A DNA stretch of 64,000 nt from CAZWAP01 sp964632005 (GTDB lineage: Bacteria; Planctomycetota; Phycisphaerae; Sedimentisphaerales; Anaerobacaceae): assembly GCA_964632005.1 (NCBI GenBank), contig CAZWAP010000002.1:56045-120044 (forward strand). Reading direction: 5' to 3'. Numbering within the stretch: the first letter of the stretch is position 1; each line of letters opens with the position of its first letter. The notes below the pieces were generated by a model. It saw only the letters and a list, made by a program, of their open reading frames with translations, had not been told where the DNA came from and did not search any database. Position numbers and translations under genes: made by a program. Shown piece after piece: positions 10,134-18,182 of this stretch.

Positions 10134-10526
10134 ATGGCAGAAGCACCTCAAGCAGTCGACGAAAAACAGGACCAACAGCAGCAACAGGAACAGCAGGGGG
10201 CAAAAAAGCAAGCAAAGGAGGTTGACTTCCCTGAGGTCGCCGAAACCGGCATGCCCGGTGCAGGTGGTAGTATCGACGTGCTGCTTGATATGACGGTCCC
10301 GGTTACCGTCGTTCTCGACAAGGCCGAGATAACCGTCCAGCGCCTCCTGCAACTCGGACCTGGCTCGGTTTTGAAGCTCGAAAAGCCGGTCGGTGCGCCG
10401 GTGGACCTCTACCTGAAGGACACAAGGTTCGCCACTGCCACCGTAGTCGTCGTCGACGACAAATTCGCGGTGAAAATCAAGGAGATTCTCGCGGCCACAA
10501 AGCCGGGCGAGCCTCCCAGCGAATAA
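10134..10526 (+). CDS. fliN: Flagellar motor switch protein FliN
   Basis: This 130-residue protein has a Gln/Lys-rich leader of about 25 residues and then a SpoA domain: DVLLDMTVPVTVVLDKAEIT, VQRLLQLGPGSVLKLEKPVG, VDLYLKDTRFATATVVVVDD. These segments are diagnostic of FliN and its type III secretion relatives. FliN forms the lower C-ring and docks the export ATPase complex. Length is normal for the family (about 100-140). It sits between fliM and flhA in the same transcript. Confidence 0.95.
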   Translation: MAEAPQAVDEKQDQQQQQEQQGAKKQAKEVDFPEVAETGMPGAGGSIDVLLDMTVPVTVVLDKAEITVQRLLQLGPGSVLKLEKPVGAPVDLYLKDTRFATATVVVVDDKFAVKIKEILAATKPGEPPSE

Positions 10527-10563
10527 GTTGAGCCCGGCCAACCAACTTGAACAGGGTTGCTCT

Positions 10564-12696
10564 ATGGCAGTCTCAAGCAGGTCCAATTTGGCAGACGCAG
10601 CAACGAGTGCCGATATTCCTTTCGGTTCGCACAGCAACGTAGTGCTCGCCGTGGGACTGGTAACCATCCTGGCCACGCTCCTGATCCCGCTGCCCACGCC
10701 GCTACTCGATGTGCTCATCGCAGCGAGCATCTCCTTGTCCGTGGCCGTCTTGATAGTCACCCTCTCGTCCAAAGAGGCCCTCGAACTTTCCACCTTCCCC
10801 TCACTGCTGCTGTTCGTAACGCTGTTTCGCCTGTCGCTGAACGTCGCATCGACCAGGCTCATCCTGCTCCAGGGCAACGCCGGCAAGATCATTCAGACGT
10901 TCGGCGACTTCGTGGCCGGCGGCAGCTTTGTCGTCGGCCTGGTGATATTCCTCATTCTGGTCGTCATTCAGTTCATCGTAATCACAAAAGGCGCCGAGAG
11001 GATCAGCGAGGTCTCGGCACGTTTCACTCTCGACGCTATGCCCGGCAAACAAATGGCCATTGATGCGGACCTAAATGCGGGCCTTATCACCGAGTCCCAG
11101 GCCAACGAACGCAGGGCAAAAATCGTGAAGGAAAGCGAATTTTACGGCGCTATGGACGGTGCCAGCAAGTTCATCCGAGGCGACGCGAAGGCCGGCATCA
11201 TCATCACCGGGATCAACATCATCGGCGGCATCGCGATGGGTTATTCCCGGGGGCTCCCCATCGCCCAGGCAGTCCGCACCTACTCTATCCTATCAATCGG
11301 TGACGGCCTGGTAAGTCAAATCCCGTCGATGATAATCTCGATCAGCTCGGGCTTTCTGGTTACGAAGATATCCTCCAGTCATAGCGTCGGCCAGGACCTC
11401 AGCAGGCAGTTCCTCAGGTCCTCCCAACCCCTGACGATAGCCTCGCTCATCATCGCGTCGCTGGCTCTGGTTCCGGGCCTTCCAGCGATCCCGTTTTTGC
11501 TGCTGTCTGCCTGTGTTGGTCTGGCCGGAAGAGCGGCCGCAAAATACCAACCAGCCGCGCCCCCCAAGCCCGACGCCGCCACCAAGATACAAAAACCGGA
11601 AAAACAACCCGTTGAAGAGCTCCTCGAGCTCGATCGCATCTGCGTCCAGGTTGGGGTTCGTCTGGTCAGCCTCGTTGACCCGCGCAAGGACAGCTCCATC
11701 TTTGACAGAATCGGGGCACTGAGAAGAAAATTCGCCCGCGAACTGGGCATAATTATGCCGCTGGTGCGTCTCAAGGACAACATAACCCTCGAACCCAACA
11801 GCTACGAAATTCGAATCTTCGACCACGTGGTCGCCACGGGTCGGCTTGAACCAAATATGTTCCTGGCAATGGACGCCGGCAGCGCCAGGGAAAAAATAAA
11901 GGGCATTGCCACCACCGAGCCGGTCTATGGGCTGCCCGCCCTGTGGATCCTGCCCGAGGACAAAGAGAAAGCAGAGCTAACCGGCTACACGGTAATTGAC
12001 GCCGAATCCGTCTTCATCACGCACCTATCCGAGACCCTCAAGACACACGCCGACGAACTGTTGACCAGAGAGGATGTCCAGCTGCTCGTGGACAGACTTC
12101 GCAAAACCCAGCCTTCCCTCGTCGGCGAAGTCGTCGGCGAGCTTGTGCCGGTCGGGATGCTCCAGCGGGTACTCAAGAATCTACTGCGCGACAACATACC
12201 CATCCGCCAGCTCACCACCATCTTGGAGGCGCTCGGAGAGCACGCCGCAAAGACAAAGAACACCGAGGTGCTCACCGAGCTCGTCCGGAAATCCCTGAGC
12301 AGAACGATAACCGAACAATACAGACAGGCCGACGGTAAAATCTCAGCAATAACCCTCGAACCAGTCCTCGAGCACAAAATGACCTCGTCCCTCAGGCAAG
12401 AGGCCGACCAACTTGTCCTATCGCTACCGGCCGAGACCACGATGGATATCACCAGGCAAATCGCCCGGGCCTGGAAGACGGCTATGGACAAGGGAATGGA
12501 CAAGATCGTTCTGCTGTGCGATTCAAGGCTGCGAAGCCCGCTGGCGGCAATGCTCGCCAGAACGGTTCCCCCGCTGCCGGTCGTTGCCTACGATGAAATC
12601 GTACTCGGAACCGAAATCGAACCCGTCGAGGTCATCTCGGCCTCGCAGGAACTTCAAGCAGAACTGGTGGATGCACAGCTTGTTGGCGCAACGTAA
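10564..12696 (+). CDS. flhA: Flagellar type III export gate protein FlhA
   Basis: This is a 710-residue protein if the ATG at 10564 is used; a TTG at 10528 would add 12 residues. The N-terminal half holds about eight membrane helices with the conserved FlhA stretch FPSLLLFVTLFRLSLNVAST. It also has the FHIPEP-type loop region (RFTLDAMPGKQMAIDADLNAG, a near-invariant signature). The C-terminal half is the cytosolic domain that binds export chaperones (about 345-710). FlhA forms the nonameric export gate of the flagellar secretion apparatus. fliN lies upstream, and a small membrane protein and fliA lie downstream. The partners FlhB, FliP, FliQ and FliR are not in this window. Confidence 0.97.
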   Translation: MAVSSRSNLADAATSADIPFGSHSNVVLAVGLVTILATLLIPLPTPLLDVLIAASISLSVAVLIVTLSSKEALELSTFPSLLLFVTLFRLSLNVASTRLILLQGNAGKIIQTFGDFVAGGSFVVGLVIFLILVVIQFIVITKGAERISEVSARFTLDAMPGKQMAIDADLNAGLITESQANERRAKIVKESEFYGAMDGASKFIRGDAKAGIIITGINIIGGIAMGYSRGLPIAQAVRTYSILSIGDGLVSQIPSMIISISSGFLVTKISSSHSVGQDLSRQFLRSSQPLTIASLIIASLALVPGLPAIPFLLLSACVGLAGRAAAKYQPAAPPKPDAATKIQKPEKQPVEELLELDRICVQVGVRLVSLVDPRKDSSIFDRIGALRRKFARELGIIMPLVRLKDNITLEPNSYEIRIFDHVVATGRLEPNMFLAMDAGSAREKIKGIATTEPVYGLPALWILPEDKEKAELTGYTVIDAESVFITHLSETLKTHADELLTREDVQLLVDRLRKTQPSLVGEVVGELVPVGMLQRVLKNLLRDNIPIRQLTTILEALGEHAAKTKNTEVLTELVRKSLSRTITEQYRQADGKISAITLEPVLEHKMTSSLRQEADQLVLSLPAETTMDITRQIARAWKTAMDKGMDKIVLLCDSRLRSPLAAMLARTVPPLPVVAYDEIVLGTEIEPVEVISASQELQAELVDAQLVGAT

Positions 12697-12741
12697 CCGA
12701 ATAGACAGTACCAATATAGTTTAAGGAAAGGACTCAAAACT

Positions 12742-12987
12742 ATGCCGTTGAACATTCGCTCAATCGCGGTCAGCATGGCGGTCGTCAGCTTCTTCGGCAT
12801 CAGCTTTATCGCCTGGCTCAGCGGCCTGTCACCATTTACCTGCTGTAAGAGAGCCCTAACCGGCGCCCTGCTAAGTTACCTTGCGGTCGTGCTGGCCGTA
12901 AAGGCGGTCAACGCAATAATCATCAGTGCGATGGTAGAGAAGCAGATGGAGCGGCATAAGGAGTCGAAAGGTGCAGGCGAAAACTGA
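12742..12987 (+). CDS. Small two-helix membrane protein in flagellar operon
   Basis: This 81-residue protein has two predicted membrane helices (about 8-28, VSMAVVSFFGISFIAWLSG, and about 39-60, ALLSYLAVVLAVKAVNAI) and a short charged tail. Between the helices is a CC pair (FTCCKR). An AAGGAAAGG ribosome site lies 12 bases upstream. It occupies the position between flhA and fliA where flhF and flhG are found in many bacteria, and it overlaps the fliA start by 17 bases, so it is very likely translated and co-regulated. No family recognised. Confidence 0.65.
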   Translation: MPLNIRSIAVSMAVVSFFGISFIAWLSGLSPFTCCKRALTGALLSYLAVVLAVKAVNAIIISAMVEKQMERHKESKGAGEN

Positions 12988-13774
12988 GAAGCCCGCGCAG
13001 TGCCAGCTTGCAGAAGACAGTCAGCGGCGCCTGCGGACCGCCGCCAGGCGAGCCTACGCCGGCCAGGCCGAGCAATACATCGACAACGACAAGATCACCG
13101 AGATGTTGCCGATGGTCCACAAGGTCGTACAGCGGGTTATCTCGTACCTCAAGCCGCCGCTCTCATACGAGGACCTCGTCTCGGCCGGCACCGTCGGATT
13201 GGTCAAGGCGGCCCGCGACTACGACCCTGCGCGCCAGGCGGGCTTCAAGACGTATGCCTACATCAGAATAAGAGGAGCCATCCTCGACGAGCTGCGAACC
13301 TGGTCCTTCGTGCCCGCCGGCGTTGACAAACAAATCCGCGAGACACTTCAGGCGGGCCTGGAAATCACCGAGCAAACCGGCAGGACCCCAACCGACGCGC
13401 AATTGGCACAAAAGCTGCAGATAACCGTCGAAAGGTTATACCAGATATTCGAAAGTGCCCGCGCCAAGCAATTCCTATCCATCGACGATGCCGCCGAAGA
13501 CGCTCACCCGCTCGGTGAAATACTGGCGGCCCCTAACGCCGCAGACCCGCACGAAAACGCGGAGAAGGCCGAGCTGGTCGAAAAACTCGCCCGGGCGATC
13601 AGCCAGCTCGAACCAAGACAACAACAGGTTATACTGCTTTACTACCACCAGCAGCTTACTATGAAACAGATCGCCGAGGTTCTCGGCATCACCGAACCGC
13701 GAGTCAGTCAACTGCACGCGAGTGCCTTATTCAGTTTGTCCCTGAAATTGAGGTATTGGAAAAATGGCGGATAA
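12971..13774 (+). CDS. fliA: RNA polymerase sigma factor FliA (sigma-28)
   Basis: This 267-residue protein has the FliA/WhiG layout: region 2 with LVSAGTVGLVKAARDYDPAR and the DELRTWSFVPAG step at about 70-125. Region 3 follows (TGRTPTDAQLAQKL). Region 4 helix-turn-helix is at about 205-255 (LEPRQQQVILLYYHQQLTMK, then IAEVLGITEPRVSQLHASAL). Sigma-28 transcribes late flagellar genes such as flagellin and chemotaxis genes, and FlgM holds it inactive until hook completion. A FlgM-like gene with a sigma-28-like promoter lies 2 kb downstream. The gene sits in the sigma-54-driven operon, consistent with a sigma-54 to sigma-28 cascade. The start is GTG; the N-terminus is longer than usual and its first 20 residues are uncertain. 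Confidence 0.95.
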   Translation: MQAKTEKPAQCQLAEDSQRRLRTAARRAYAGQAEQYIDNDKITEMLPMVHKVVQRVISYLKPPLSYEDLVSAGTVGLVKAARDYDPARQAGFKTYAYIRIRGAILDELRTWSFVPAGVDKQIRETLQAGLEITEQTGRTPTDAQLAQKLQITVERLYQIFESARAKQFLSIDDAAEDAHPLGEILAAPNAADPHENAEKAELVEKLARAISQLEPRQQQVILLYYHQQLTMKQIAEVLGITEPRVSQLHASALFSLSLKLRYWKNGG

Positions 13775-13982
13775 CAACTACATAATAAATCCTGTGGAAA
13801 CTCTGCAAAACGTTGGAGGCCTGACCCCCATTAGAGAGCGAAAAGAAAGAGGTCGCCGACGCACGCAGCAACAGAACAAGGAACATCCTGAATCGCAGGC
13901 GGACGATTCCACCGAAGCAAAGGCTGAAGACGGCCCTGTAGCCGGCTCCGATGACGGACACTCGATCGACTACTGCGCCTGA
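13764..13982 (+). CDS. Small hydrophilic orphan protein downstream of fliA
   Basis: The 72-residue frame starts inside the last codons of fliA (ATG 11 bases before the fliA end), implying coupling. The N-terminal part, MADNNYIINPVETLQNVGGL, could form a short helix. The remainder is strongly charged (RERKERGRRRTQQQ, then an acidic tail) and likely disordered. The overlap with fliA and the tight downstream spacing favour a real gene. There is no recognisable domain. It could be a small regulator or chaperone of the flagellar system, but that is only context. Confidence 0.5.
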   Translation: MADNNYIINPVETLQNVGGLTPIRERKERGRRRTQQQNKEHPESQADDSTEAKAEDGPVAGSDDGHSIDYCA

Positions 13983-14032
13983 AGCGAGCAAGATCCAAAA
14001 CCGCCAAGTACTTGAGTACCGAGGTCAGGAAA

Positions 14033-14281
14033 ATGCGTAAGACCACCGAGAACGTCCTCAAGAGCACCGAGGTTGAGATTGAAGGCCGGCTTTGCCTCGA
14101 CGCGCAGCCACCCGCAACCGGGCCAACGCCGCAGAACAGCCAGCAGCGGGGCCAACCACAAGTGCAAATCGTAGAAAACCAAGCTGGTTTCGCCGTCCTG
14201 GAGGTAACTTGCTCCTGCGGCGTCAAAAGCTACATTAAATGCGAGTATCAGGACACCAGAGTTCAACAAGCCGAATCTTAG
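14033..14281 (+). CDS. Small orphan protein with Cys cluster, flagellar operon
   Basis: This is an 82-residue product using the ATG at 14033, which has a good AGGTCAGGA ribosome site; a TTG at 14012 is a weaker alternative. The C-terminal half ends with VLEVTCSCGVKSYIKCEY, where CxC plus a third Cys nine residues after the second could bind a metal or form disulphides. The middle is Pro/Gln-rich. It lies 50 bases after one small orphan and 25 before a lipoprotein gene, all in one direction. I do not recognise the family. Confidence 0.5.
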   Translation: MRKTTENVLKSTEVEIEGRLCLDAQPPATGPTPQNSQQRGQPQVQIVENQAGFAVLEVTCSCGVKSYIKCEYQDTRVQQAES

Positions 14282-14306
14282 CACAACAATCATAGGGAAA
14301 AGCACG

Positions 14307-14918
14307 ATGAGCACCAGCAAATCAACAATACCATTCGTGGTTGTCTTAGCCCTGGCCGTTCTCGGGGCTGGCTGCACCGTGGAAAGACCGGTCGAGGTAA
14401 TCACCGGGTCGGACCCGCCCGCTCTGACGGCCCAGAGAGCAGAGGTCTCCAAGAGATTCGAGGGCACGGCCGACGAAAAACCCACCGCGGTACGGTCGGC
14501 CATTGAGCTATCCGCAAGGTACGCTAAACTCGCCGAACAGATGGCTGCCCTCAAAGAAGAAAATCTCAGATTGCTTGAGGAAAACCGGGACCTCAAGGAT
14601 CAGCTTGAGCCCTGCCGGGAGCAGCTCGAGAAGGCTCAAAAGGAACTCGCCGAGGCTAACGACCTCCTGATTGAGATGCGAATCGAATTGAACAACTGGA
14701 AGACAAACGTACTCGGCTTCAGAGACGAGATCCGACAGGCCGACGAGGCCCAGCTTGAAGCGCTATTGAAAATACTACAGGTTCTCGGCGGCGAGGTCGA
14801 TACTAACAGCCGGACTGACGGTCAAATCCCCACGGCCCCTGGTTTGCCGCAAGAGCCGGCCAAACCCCGGGAGCAAACCAGCCACGAGAGCACAAATTCA
14901 AGGCAGACCGATGGATAG
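14307..14918 (+). CDS. Coiled-coil lipoprotein, flagellar operon
   Basis: This 203-residue protein has a lipoprotein signal peptide ending LAVLGAGC, with the acylated Cys at residue 23. Residues about 68-150 form a heptad-rich coiled coil (LAEQMAALKEENLRLLEENR, REQLEKAQKELAEANDLL). The C-terminal 45 residues are Pro/Thr/Ser-rich. It is probably anchored in the outer membrane and facing the periplasm. Its stop overlaps the next lipoprotein gene by eight bases. The position at the end of the flagellar operon hints at an envelope accessory of the flagellum, but no known P/L-ring or H-ring family is recognised. Confidence 0.6.
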   Translation: MSTSKSTIPFVVVLALAVLGAGCTVERPVEVITGSDPPALTAQRAEVSKRFEGTADEKPTAVRSAIELSARYAKLAEQMAALKEENLRLLEENRDLKDQLEPCREQLEKAQKELAEANDLLIEMRIELNNWKTNVLGFRDEIRQADEAQLEALLKILQVLGGEVDTNSRTDGQIPTAPGLPQEPAKPREQTSHESTNSRQTDG

Positions 14919-15576
14919 CCTACGAACAACCTCACCGGACAGGAAGGCTGGATACCTGGCCCTGTACGCGGCGATTTGCCTGTGCCCTGCCTTTTTGGCC
15001 GGCTGCAACGTCATTTACAAAACCTCGGTGCGACCACCTGACTACTATTACATCAATCCCGACAAGCAACTTGGCGCCATCGGCAAGGTTGCACTGGTCG
15101 AGCTCGGCAATCACTCCAGCTATCCGGAAATATCCACCGATATGACCGAGGCTCTCTTCCAGGCCCTGCAGAAAAGGCAGCTTTTCAGCGTCGTGGTCGT
15201 CAGCCAATCCGAGTCCAAATGGCGAAGCCTGCAGTTGGAACCGACCCCTCCGTTCACACTCGACCAGCTCAGTGCAATGCAAAAGGCCCTGCAGGCCAAC
15301 GCCGTACTGGTAGGCTATGTTACGACATACAGGCCTTATCCGCATATGAGCATCGCCTTGAGGCTCTGGCTCGTGGATCTCGCCGACGGTCAACTGCTCT
15401 GGGCGTTCGAGCAGGTCTGGGACACGGCCGATAAAACAACCGAAAAAAGGGTGAAGCAGTACTTCCAGTCTCAAACAAGCTCGGGGTTTACCCAGATGCG
15501 GGAAGAATTGGTCGTTGTTAGCCCCCTCAGGTTCGTCAAGTTCGTCGCACACGAGGTGGCCGATACAATGCGGTAG
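14911..15576 (+). CDS. Outer-membrane lipoprotein with TolB-N/CsgG-like domain
   Basis: This 221-residue protein has a lipobox FLAGC with Cys at residue 32. Residues about 50-150 carry the pattern KVALVELGNHSSYPEISTDM then ALFQALQKRQLFSVV. It resembles the anticodon-binding-like fold shared by TolB N-domains, CsgG and the FlgT/FlgO proteins of sheathed flagella. A later pair of strands (NAVLVGYVTTYRPYPHMSIA, LRLWLVDLADGQLLWAFEQV) is also typical of that group. It is the last gene of the sigma-54 operon, coupled to the coiled-coil lipoprotein. A role in an outer ring or basal disc of the flagellum is a reasonable inference; a stand-alone envelope protein is the alternative. Confidence 0.62.
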   Translation: MDSLRTTSPDRKAGYLALYAAICLCPAFLAGCNVIYKTSVRPPDYYYINPDKQLGAIGKVALVELGNHSSYPEISTDMTEALFQALQKRQLFSVVVVSQSESKWRSLQLEPTPPFTLDQLSAMQKALQANAVLVGYVTTYRPYPHMSIALRLWLVDLADGQLLWAFEQVWDTADKTTEKRVKQYFQSQTSSGFTQMREELVVVSPLRFVKFVAHEVADTMR

Positions 15577-15666
15577 GACATAAAGGATGGACCAGACCAA
15601 ATAGTCCCAATCGTCAGAAAACGCGCCCGGCTTTAGGAAAAAATGTGGGAATTTGCCAAAAAACCG

Positions 15667-15693
15667 TTAAGTTTCCGCAAAAACCTGCGAAAA
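15667..15693 (+). promoter_or_regulatory. Candidate sigma-28 (FliA) promoter of the flgM-like gene
   Basis: TTAAGTTT and TGCGAAAA are separated by exactly 11 bases. Against the enterobacterial consensus TAAAGTTT-N11-GCCGATAA this is 7 of 8 and 5 of 8 matches. It lies 40 bases before the FlgM-like start. Autoregulated late transcription of flgM by FliA is well known in other bacteria. The AT-rich context raises the chance of a random match. Confidence 0.45.
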
Positions 15694-15732
15694 ATAACTT
15701 GAAGCAAGAATTTTGAAAAGAGTTACGCCCAA

Positions 15733-16005
15733 ATGATCGACAAAATAAACGCCAGTCAGGTCCCGGATGTCCTCGAAAAATCCGCCTCTCAGCAGCCCGA
15801 TCCGGCCAGGGCCAGGACAACAAATAGTCAGCCCGAGGTCTCACTGGAGGTTGATTTTCCGTCCCTGGTCGAACCTGCAGCCAGCGCTGCACAGACCGAC
15901 CCCGAAGCCGTCAGGCAGGCCAGAGAACTGCTGGCCTCCGGGGAACTCCTGAGTGCCGATAATATCCGGGCAGCGGCACAGGACATAGTTGACCACGGTA
16001 TTTAG
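15733..16005 (+). CDS. flgM: FlgM-like anti-sigma-28 factor
   Basis: This 90-residue protein has a disordered N-terminal half (Ser/Gln/Pro/Ala-rich). The C-terminal helical segment DPEAVRQARELLASGELLSA then DNIRAAAQDIVDHGI (about 54-88) follows the FlgM sigma-binding pattern (RVExLRxAIxxGxYxxDxxxIAxxLL). FlgM binds FliA and is exported through the hook once assembly is complete. Size, disorder and location just after the fliA-containing operon all fit. Sequence identity to known FlgM is weak, so the assignment leans on pattern and context. Confidence 0.65.
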   Translation: MIDKINASQVPDVLEKSASQQPDPARARTTNSQPEVSLEVDFPSLVEPAASAAQTDPEAVRQARELLASGELLSADNIRAAAQDIVDHGI

Positions 16006-16188
16006 GAACTTCGATACGACAGATACAGACATAAGGGCCGACCACGGATGGTCGTGAGGTAAGCCTGCAAGGATTCACAAATTCGGCGAGGAAACGCGTA
16101 CAACTGGCCCCCCCAGTTATCCCCACCTCGCCGTTTTTTGCTTTGAATCCCACTTGCCTGCGTTGGAATCGTAACCAGAGGCCGGATT

Positions 16189-16659
16189 GTGGAAACCCAG
16201 CAGTCAATAGGTGCTAAGTTTCGAAGGCTCTGGAAGTATTACGTCATCCAGAGCCTTCTGGCTGCCTTCGTTCTGTGCCCGACTGTCCTGATCCTCGGGC
16301 CGGACAAAATGGTCGTAGCCAGCGCGATTGGCGCGACCGCCTTTATCGTTTTTGCAATGCCGAAAAGCATCTCAGCCCAGAGGAGGAACGTCGTCGGCGG
16401 CCATCTGGTCGGACTCGCCTCAGGGGCCGTGTTCTACTTCTTGAAGATGCCCCATCCTCTCGCGTATGCCCTGGCCGTAGCCCTGACCATCTTCTTGATG
16501 GTAGCCCTCGATGTCGAGCATCCCCCCGCGGCCGGAACCGCTCTGGCAGTGGTGATCAACCAGGTCACTCTCGATGCTATCCTCACCATAATGGCCTGCG
16601 CGCTTATTCTTTCCCAATGCCGCCATTATCTCAGGCACCGCCTGAGAGACCTGGTATGA
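16189..16659 (+). CDS. HPP-family membrane protein
   Basis: This 156-residue protein has about four membrane helices: IQSLLAAFVLCPTVLILG, AIGATAFIVFAMP, ALAVALTIFLMVALDVE and the last near 135-150. The family motif EHPPAAGTALAVV is present at about 110-122. HPP proteins are small integral membrane proteins; some are linked to nitrite transport, but most are uncharacterised. The start is GTG at 16189 because no upstream in-frame ATG exists and the first internal Met falls after the first helix. It stands alone after flgM, 180 bases downstream. Confidence 0.82.
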   Translation: METQQSIGAKFRRLWKYYVIQSLLAAFVLCPTVLILGPDKMVVASAIGATAFIVFAMPKSISAQRRNVVGGHLVGLASGAVFYFLKMPHPLAYALAVALTIFLMVALDVEHPPAAGTALAVVINQVTLDAILTIMACALILSQCRHYLRHRLRDLV

Positions 16660-17156
16660 TCTGACACCAGTCAGGCCGTCAGTCAGGCATAAAAATCCAG
16701 AATCCCATCCGCCAGACCATTCTCAGCGGATACCTTCACCACGCCACAGCTAAATGCGTACGTACTTGTACTCAGCGTGCGCGGGGATTTGGGCCCTGCT
16801 GCGGAGGCTGGAGCACCGCAAGGACCATCCGCAGGCCGCCAGGGCTGTCGGCCTGAAACTGGACCGCTCCATTCCAGAGGAACGGACCTGATCACCCTGC
16901 ATGGAATTCTTTTCACCACTTCTTCACACCCCCATCTGAGAGTCGATTCTACCAGAATCGGGGCCGTAAATCAAGCAAAATCGCTGCCGAGCGCACCTAA
17001 CCGGAGCCCTGGGTCGGGCCCGGCGCTCAAGAAGGCCTGTCTTATGGGAGCTTCGAGAGCGAATTTATGATGGACAATACCTGGTGGAAAAGTAAAATCC
17101 AGGCAGTAGCTGCCTGCTGAATCTGGTTTGTGAGTTCTCAAAACGAGAGGCCGCTG
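16660..17156. other. Non-coding stretch between HPP gene and zinc-ribbon gene
   Basis: Short frames exist on both strands but none has a ribosome site, codon pattern or recognisable product. I see no tRNA, repeat or clear promoter here. Confidence 0.4.
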
Positions 17157-17357
17157 ATGCAGATACTCACCCGGTGTCCCAGATGCGGCACCAGTTGGTG
17201 GCTCGGTGACACAGCCGCCGACAGGAGGATACGATGTCCGAGTTGCCGCAAGCTCTTCAAAGTCCCCAGGCTCGACGAGCTGCCAAAAGCGACCAAGAAG
17301 CTCAGGCAGGCAAAGGCCTCTATCTACGTCGACGAGGAGGGCAAAACCTACGGCTGA
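17157..17357 (+). CDS. Zinc-ribbon protein
   Basis: This 66-residue product starts at the ATG at 17157, preceded by GAGAGG. Two knuckles, CPRCG and CPSCRKLF, are spaced about 19 residues apart and form a C4 zinc ribbon like those at the N-terminus of MJ0042-type proteins, here as a stand-alone protein. The tail LPKATKKLRQAKASIYVDEE is basic then acidic. It is probably a small metal-binding or nucleic-acid-interacting protein; function unknown. Confidence 0.65.
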   Translation: MQILTRCPRCGTSWWLGDTAADRRIRCPSCRKLFKVPRLDELPKATKKLRQAKASIYVDEEGKTYG

Positions 17358-17456
17358 AGCCCATCAAAGACCACACCTGCAGAAGACATACTCGTGGCTT
17401 TGTCGCCTGGAGAACCACGACCCGGCTCGCCAATACCCCAGGCCGGTGAACTTAAG

Positions 17457-17474
17457 GCCCGCGCAGCCGCGGGC
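17457..17474. terminator. GC-rich stem-loop between convergent genes
   Basis: GCCCGCG and CGCGGGC form a perfect 7-bp stem around a 4-base loop (CAGC). It lies between the zinc-ribbon gene and the convergent membrane-anchored gene. There is no real T-run on either side, so termination would be weak or factor-assisted. Confidence 0.3.
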
Positions 17475-17481
17475 TGCTATA

Positions 17482-17949
17482 TTAACGCCTGTCCGCCGGC
17501 ACCTCGTCTGCGGGTCTGCAGGGGGTTTGTTGGCCATTTTCCTGGCGAGGGTCAGGATACAGCTGCGGCTCTTGCACACCGGGTCCACGCAACAAGCTTT
17601 CCTCGGGCGGCTTTATTCCAAGGGCCTTCTCGATCCTTGATATCCGGCCTGAAAGGGCTGCAAGCTTAAAATTTATCGAGTCCAACTTCTTGTCAACGCC
17701 CAGCAGGGTCGTGTTTACCTGCTGCAGGTTTCGTTCGGTCAGGCTCATGTAGCGGTTCATCAGCCGTTCATACGCATCTATCGCGCGAGCCGCATCCGAC
17801 CTGTATTCGGGCAGTCTTATATGCGGCCTGACCTCGGGCCTGAGATCATAAGTTACCTCGCCACGTACTATCGTTGCGTAGTACCAGATCACTGTCACCA
17901 GGCCGGCCAGACCGGCAAACAGTAGAATCGTCCGCTTCTTTGTCTCCAT
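17482..17949 (-). CDS. Single-pass membrane protein with coiled coil, unknown function
   Basis: This 155-residue product starts at the ATG at 17949, which has a perfect GGAGG eight bases upstream; an in-frame ATG at 17991 lacks one. One membrane helix near residues 7-25 (ILLFAGLAGLVTVIWYYAT) is followed by an extended periplasmic part. Residues about 50-110 are helical with regular hydrophobic spacing (ERLMNRYMSLTERNLQQVNT, LLGVDKKLDSINFKLAALSG), suggesting a coiled coil. The tail is Pro/Gln-rich. No family recognised. It is divergent from the symporter gene. Confidence 0.6.
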   Translation of the reverse strand: METKKRTILLFAGLAGLVTVIWYYATIVRGEVTYDLRPEVRPHIRLPEYRSDAARAIDAYERLMNRYMSLTERNLQQVNTTLLGVDKKLDSINFKLAALSGRISRIEKALGIKPPEESLLRGPGVQEPQLYPDPRQENGQQTPCRPADEVPADRR

Positions 17950-18182
17950 TGTCTTACCTCCTGTTTCAGCCTTCCACCTACGAAACACCACGCCACACCA
18001 ACTTTATCGGCAGGAAAAACGGTGAAAATAGCCAACATTCCTAAAAAACCGCTCTGGTGGTCGCGTTCAAAATGCGAAATTTGCCCGGGCCACGCTTGAA
18101 AAGCATCGCAGCGCCGGTAAAATCCTGGCAATCGCAGCTGAAAACCGCCGCCTGACTGCCGATGTGCGTCGAAAGGTGACAA

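Noticed and set aside
13404..13419. Sigma-54-like match TGGCAC-N5-CTGC on the + strand
   Set aside because: Spacing GG-N10-GC is right but it lies inside the fliA coding sequence and no gene start follows nearby; the bases are explained by codons.
16683..16919. 78-codon reverse-strand frame in the gap after the HPP gene
   Set aside because: No ribosome site or recognisable motif; composition looks like random open reading.
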